Assembly: GCA_937911505.1 (NCBI GenBank) | Contig: CALEMF010000048.1 | Span: 1-64,000 of the forward strand | Reading direction: 5' to 3' | DNA: 64,000 nucleotides | DNA from: an uncultured Cytophagales bacterium | Lineage (GTDB): Bacteria > Bacteroidota > Bacteroidia > Cytophagales > Thermonemataceae | Shown here: piece by piece, positions 62,599-64,000 of the stretch | How the letters are laid out: each line of letters opens with the position of its first letter | Numbering within the stretch: position 1 is the first letter of the stretch | Notes under the pieces: model-generated | What the model was told of the DNA's origin: nothing | Seen by the model: only the letters and a program-made list of their open reading frames with translations | Databases searched by the model: none | Program-made: the position numbers and the translations under genes

Positions 62599-63201
62599 CT
62601 ACTCGTAGGTAATTCTAGTTTGAATACTTCTGCCTAAGGTGATTTCATCGGTGTATTCCAATTCACCACCAATGGGAACGCCTCTCGCAATGGTAGAGAC
62701 TTTCACATTAAGTGGTTTTAGCTTTTTAGTAAGGTAAAAAGCGGTTGTATCGCCCTCCATAGTGGGGCTAAGTGCTAATATGACCTCCTTGGCCTCTAGT
62801 TTAGGAATACGCTTCAAGAGGGGTTCTATGCGTAGATCATTGGGTGTAATGCCGTCCATAGGCGCTATAAGCCCTCCCAGTACATGGTACAGTCCTCTAT
62901 ATTGTGCTGTATTTTCGATAGCGAAAATATCCTTAAAGTTTTCAACCACACAGATGGTTTGTCGATCCCTTTTTGGGCTTAGGCAAATATCGCAGACTTC
63001 TTTATCCGACACATTACCACATTCTTGGCAGTATTGAATACCCTCTCGTAAATCAGTAAGCGCTTCGGCCAATTGTTTTACGTCTTTCTCTTTTTGCTTT
63101 AATAAGTGTAATACTAATCTGAAAGCGGTTTTTTTACCAATACCGGGCAGCTTAGCTATTTCTTGCACAGCCGCTTCTATCAGTTTTGAAGAAAACTCCA
63201 T
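62599..63201 (-). CDS. recR: Recombination protein RecR
   Basis: 200 residues from the ATG at 63201, giving the canonical start EFSSKLIEAAVQEIAKLPGI then GKKTAFRLVLHLL (helix-hairpin-helix). The C4 zinc finger is CQECGNVSDKEVCDIC. The TOPRIM domain has ICVVENFKDIFAIENTAQYR, and YHVLGGLIAPMDGI. A longer frame upstream is unsupported. RecR works with RecO and RecF to load RecA at gaps. The start is 10 bases from the upstream clpS stop (63212), so the two are co-transcribed. Confidence 0.95.
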   Translation of the reverse strand: MEFSSKLIEAAVQEIAKLPGIGKKTAFRLVLHLLKQKEKDVKQLAEALTDLREGIQYCQECGNVSDKEVCDICLSPKRDRQTICVVENFKDIFAIENTAQYRGLYHVLGGLIAPMDGITPNDLRIEPLLKRIPKLEAKEVILALSPTMEGDTTAFYLTKKLKPLNVKVSTIARGVPIGGELEYTDEITLGRSIQTRITYE

Positions 63202-63211
63202 AAAGTATATC

Positions 63212-63499
63212 TTAAATAATCTCGGCGGAGATGCCTCTATCACAAATACCTTCTCGCATAGGCTTTAAATACTCAAAAGAACCGTGTTTTACAGCACACT
63301 TACCCTTATAATGAATAATCCAAGTACATTGCTCTGCCTGTTGAGGCTCGTGACCACAAATCTTGATGAGGGTGTCGATCACGTGATCGAAGGTATTATA
63401 GTCGTCGTTGAATACAACGAGTTCACGCTCCTCTTGGTCTGTAATGACGGTTTCTACATCTTCTAATACTTCACTGTCGTGGTCGGGGTATGTACTCAT
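63212..63499 (-). CDS. clpS: ATP-dependent Clp protease adaptor ClpS
   Basis: 95 residues. The adaptor core ELVVFNDDYNTFDHVIDTLI (substrate-site Asn-Asp-Asp) and GHEPQQAEQCTWIIHYKGKC, then AVKHGSFEYLKPMREGICDR define ClpS. It binds the ClpA/ClpC N-domain and delivers N-end-rule substrates. The N-terminal ~25 residues are acidic and disordered. First gene of the clpS-recR unit, divergent from the symporter gene at 63655. Confidence 0.93.
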   Translation of the reverse strand: MSTYPDHDSEVLEDVETVITDQEERELVVFNDDYNTFDHVIDTLIKICGHEPQQAEQCTWIIHYKGKCAVKHGSFEYLKPMREGICDRGISAEII

Positions 63500-63654
63500 C
63501 GTTAGAATTTTAATTTTGAGTTTTGGTAAATTTAATAAAATTTAGGCAATTTTACCGCTTCTCAATATTGGTTTTTAACCTTAAACTCTTGTAAATCAAG
63601 GATTGTTTACACACGTTTTAATTCATCAATAGCTCAGGAAGCTCCTTATTTTTC

Positions 63655-64000
63655 ATGGACATTCAACTTGTTCTCAGCGTATTAATTATCTACTTCTTTT
63701 TCTTGGTGATCATTGCCTATCTCACCTCAAGAAAAGCTTCTACTACTACCTTTTTTAATGCCGATAAGCAATCGCCTTGGTACTTGGTAGCCTTTGGTAT
63801 GATTGGCGCCTCTTTGTCAGGTGTGACTTTTATCTCTATTCCTGGCGCAGTGCTTGGCTCGCAGTTTTCTTATTTCCAAATTGTGCTAGGATACATTGCG
63901 GGCTACTCGGTGATTGCTACTGTGTTGATGCCTTTGTACTACAAGCTTCAGTTGGTTTCTATCTACGGATACTTAGAACAACGCTTTGGCTTTTGGACGT
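63655..64000 (+). CDS. Sodium:solute symporter, 5' part (truncated by window end)
   Basis: The first 115 codons of an SSS-family symporter: helix [20 protein letters not shown], the linker [20 protein letters not shown], then [17 protein letters not shown], which carries the SSS helix-2 sodium site (S-G-V-T-F-I-S). It continues past the end of the window. Not closely similar to the symporter at 38950, so a second, distinct transporter. Substrate unknown. Confidence 0.88.
   Translation, partial: MDIQLVLSVLIIYFFFLVIIAYLTSRKASTTTFFNADKQSPWYLVAFGMIGASLSGVTFISIPGAVLGSQFSYFQIVLGYIAGYSVIATVLMPLYYKLQLVSIYGYLEQRFGFWT

Overview
The window is a low-GC (AT-rich) chromosomal segment of a Bacteroidota bacterium, most likely from the Cytophagales side of the phylum. 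Supporting signs are a bacillithiol enzyme (BshC), a CrtD-type carotenoid desaturase, a eukaryote/archaeal-like single-chain glycyl-tRNA synthetase, NtrC and LytTR two-component systems, a carboxypeptidase-regulatory-domain TonB receptor, WG-repeat and leucine-rich-repeat proteins, OmpA proteins of Bacteroidota type, and two sodium:solute symporters. Genus cannot be fixed from the sequence alone.

Layout. 1-220: 3' end of a 5S rRNA gene and terminators closing an rRNA operon. 257-3356: surface-glycan genes (GT4 glycosyltransferase, methyltransferase, flippase). 3.7-16.6 kb: housekeeping block (Dps, cytochrome oxidase subunit III, VWA protein, WG-repeat protein, BshC, cyclic-nucleotide-binding-fold protein, TilS, thioesterase, carotenoid desaturase, GlyRS). 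17.0-18.9 kb: an unusual LRR-BRCT-LRR protein next to a dispersed repeat. 18.9-25.4 kb: TolC, OmpA and ABC-ATPase genes divergent from an NtrC/histidine-kinase pair. 25.4-26.0 kb: a decayed HD-domain gene, then ffh. 27.5-35.4 kb: a second glycan island containing a broken DUF268-like methyltransferase and a decayed IS5-type transposase. 35.8-45.9 kb: peroxiredoxin, YdcF, a metal-chelate binding lipoprotein, an exported nucleosidase, a symporter, an ECF sigma factor, and a LytTR/LytS pair beside a TonB receptor.

46.1-57.4 kb is the accessory highlight. It is an 11-kb run of minus-strand genes, most resembling immunity proteins of polymorphic toxin systems (six Imm11/DUF1629-like, one Imm49-like plus one Imm49-like pseudogene, several unknowns). 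No toxin gene is seen. The run contains two XRE regulators whose first ~35 codons and upstream DNA are an exact 236-bp duplication. One XRE copy is truncated where an immunity gene begins, with a 4-bp ATGA overlap. Members of a ~200-290-bp dispersed intergenic repeat family lie at the left edge, inside, and at the right edge of the island; another copy lies at 16.6 kb. I read this as a repeat-bounded orphan-immunity array that gains, loses and decays cassettes, with no recombinase visible.

57.4-64 kb returns to core genes: htpG, a hypothetical, cinA, an aldo/keto reductase, recR, clpS, and the start of a second symporter. All functional calls come from reading motifs by eye; no database search was run.
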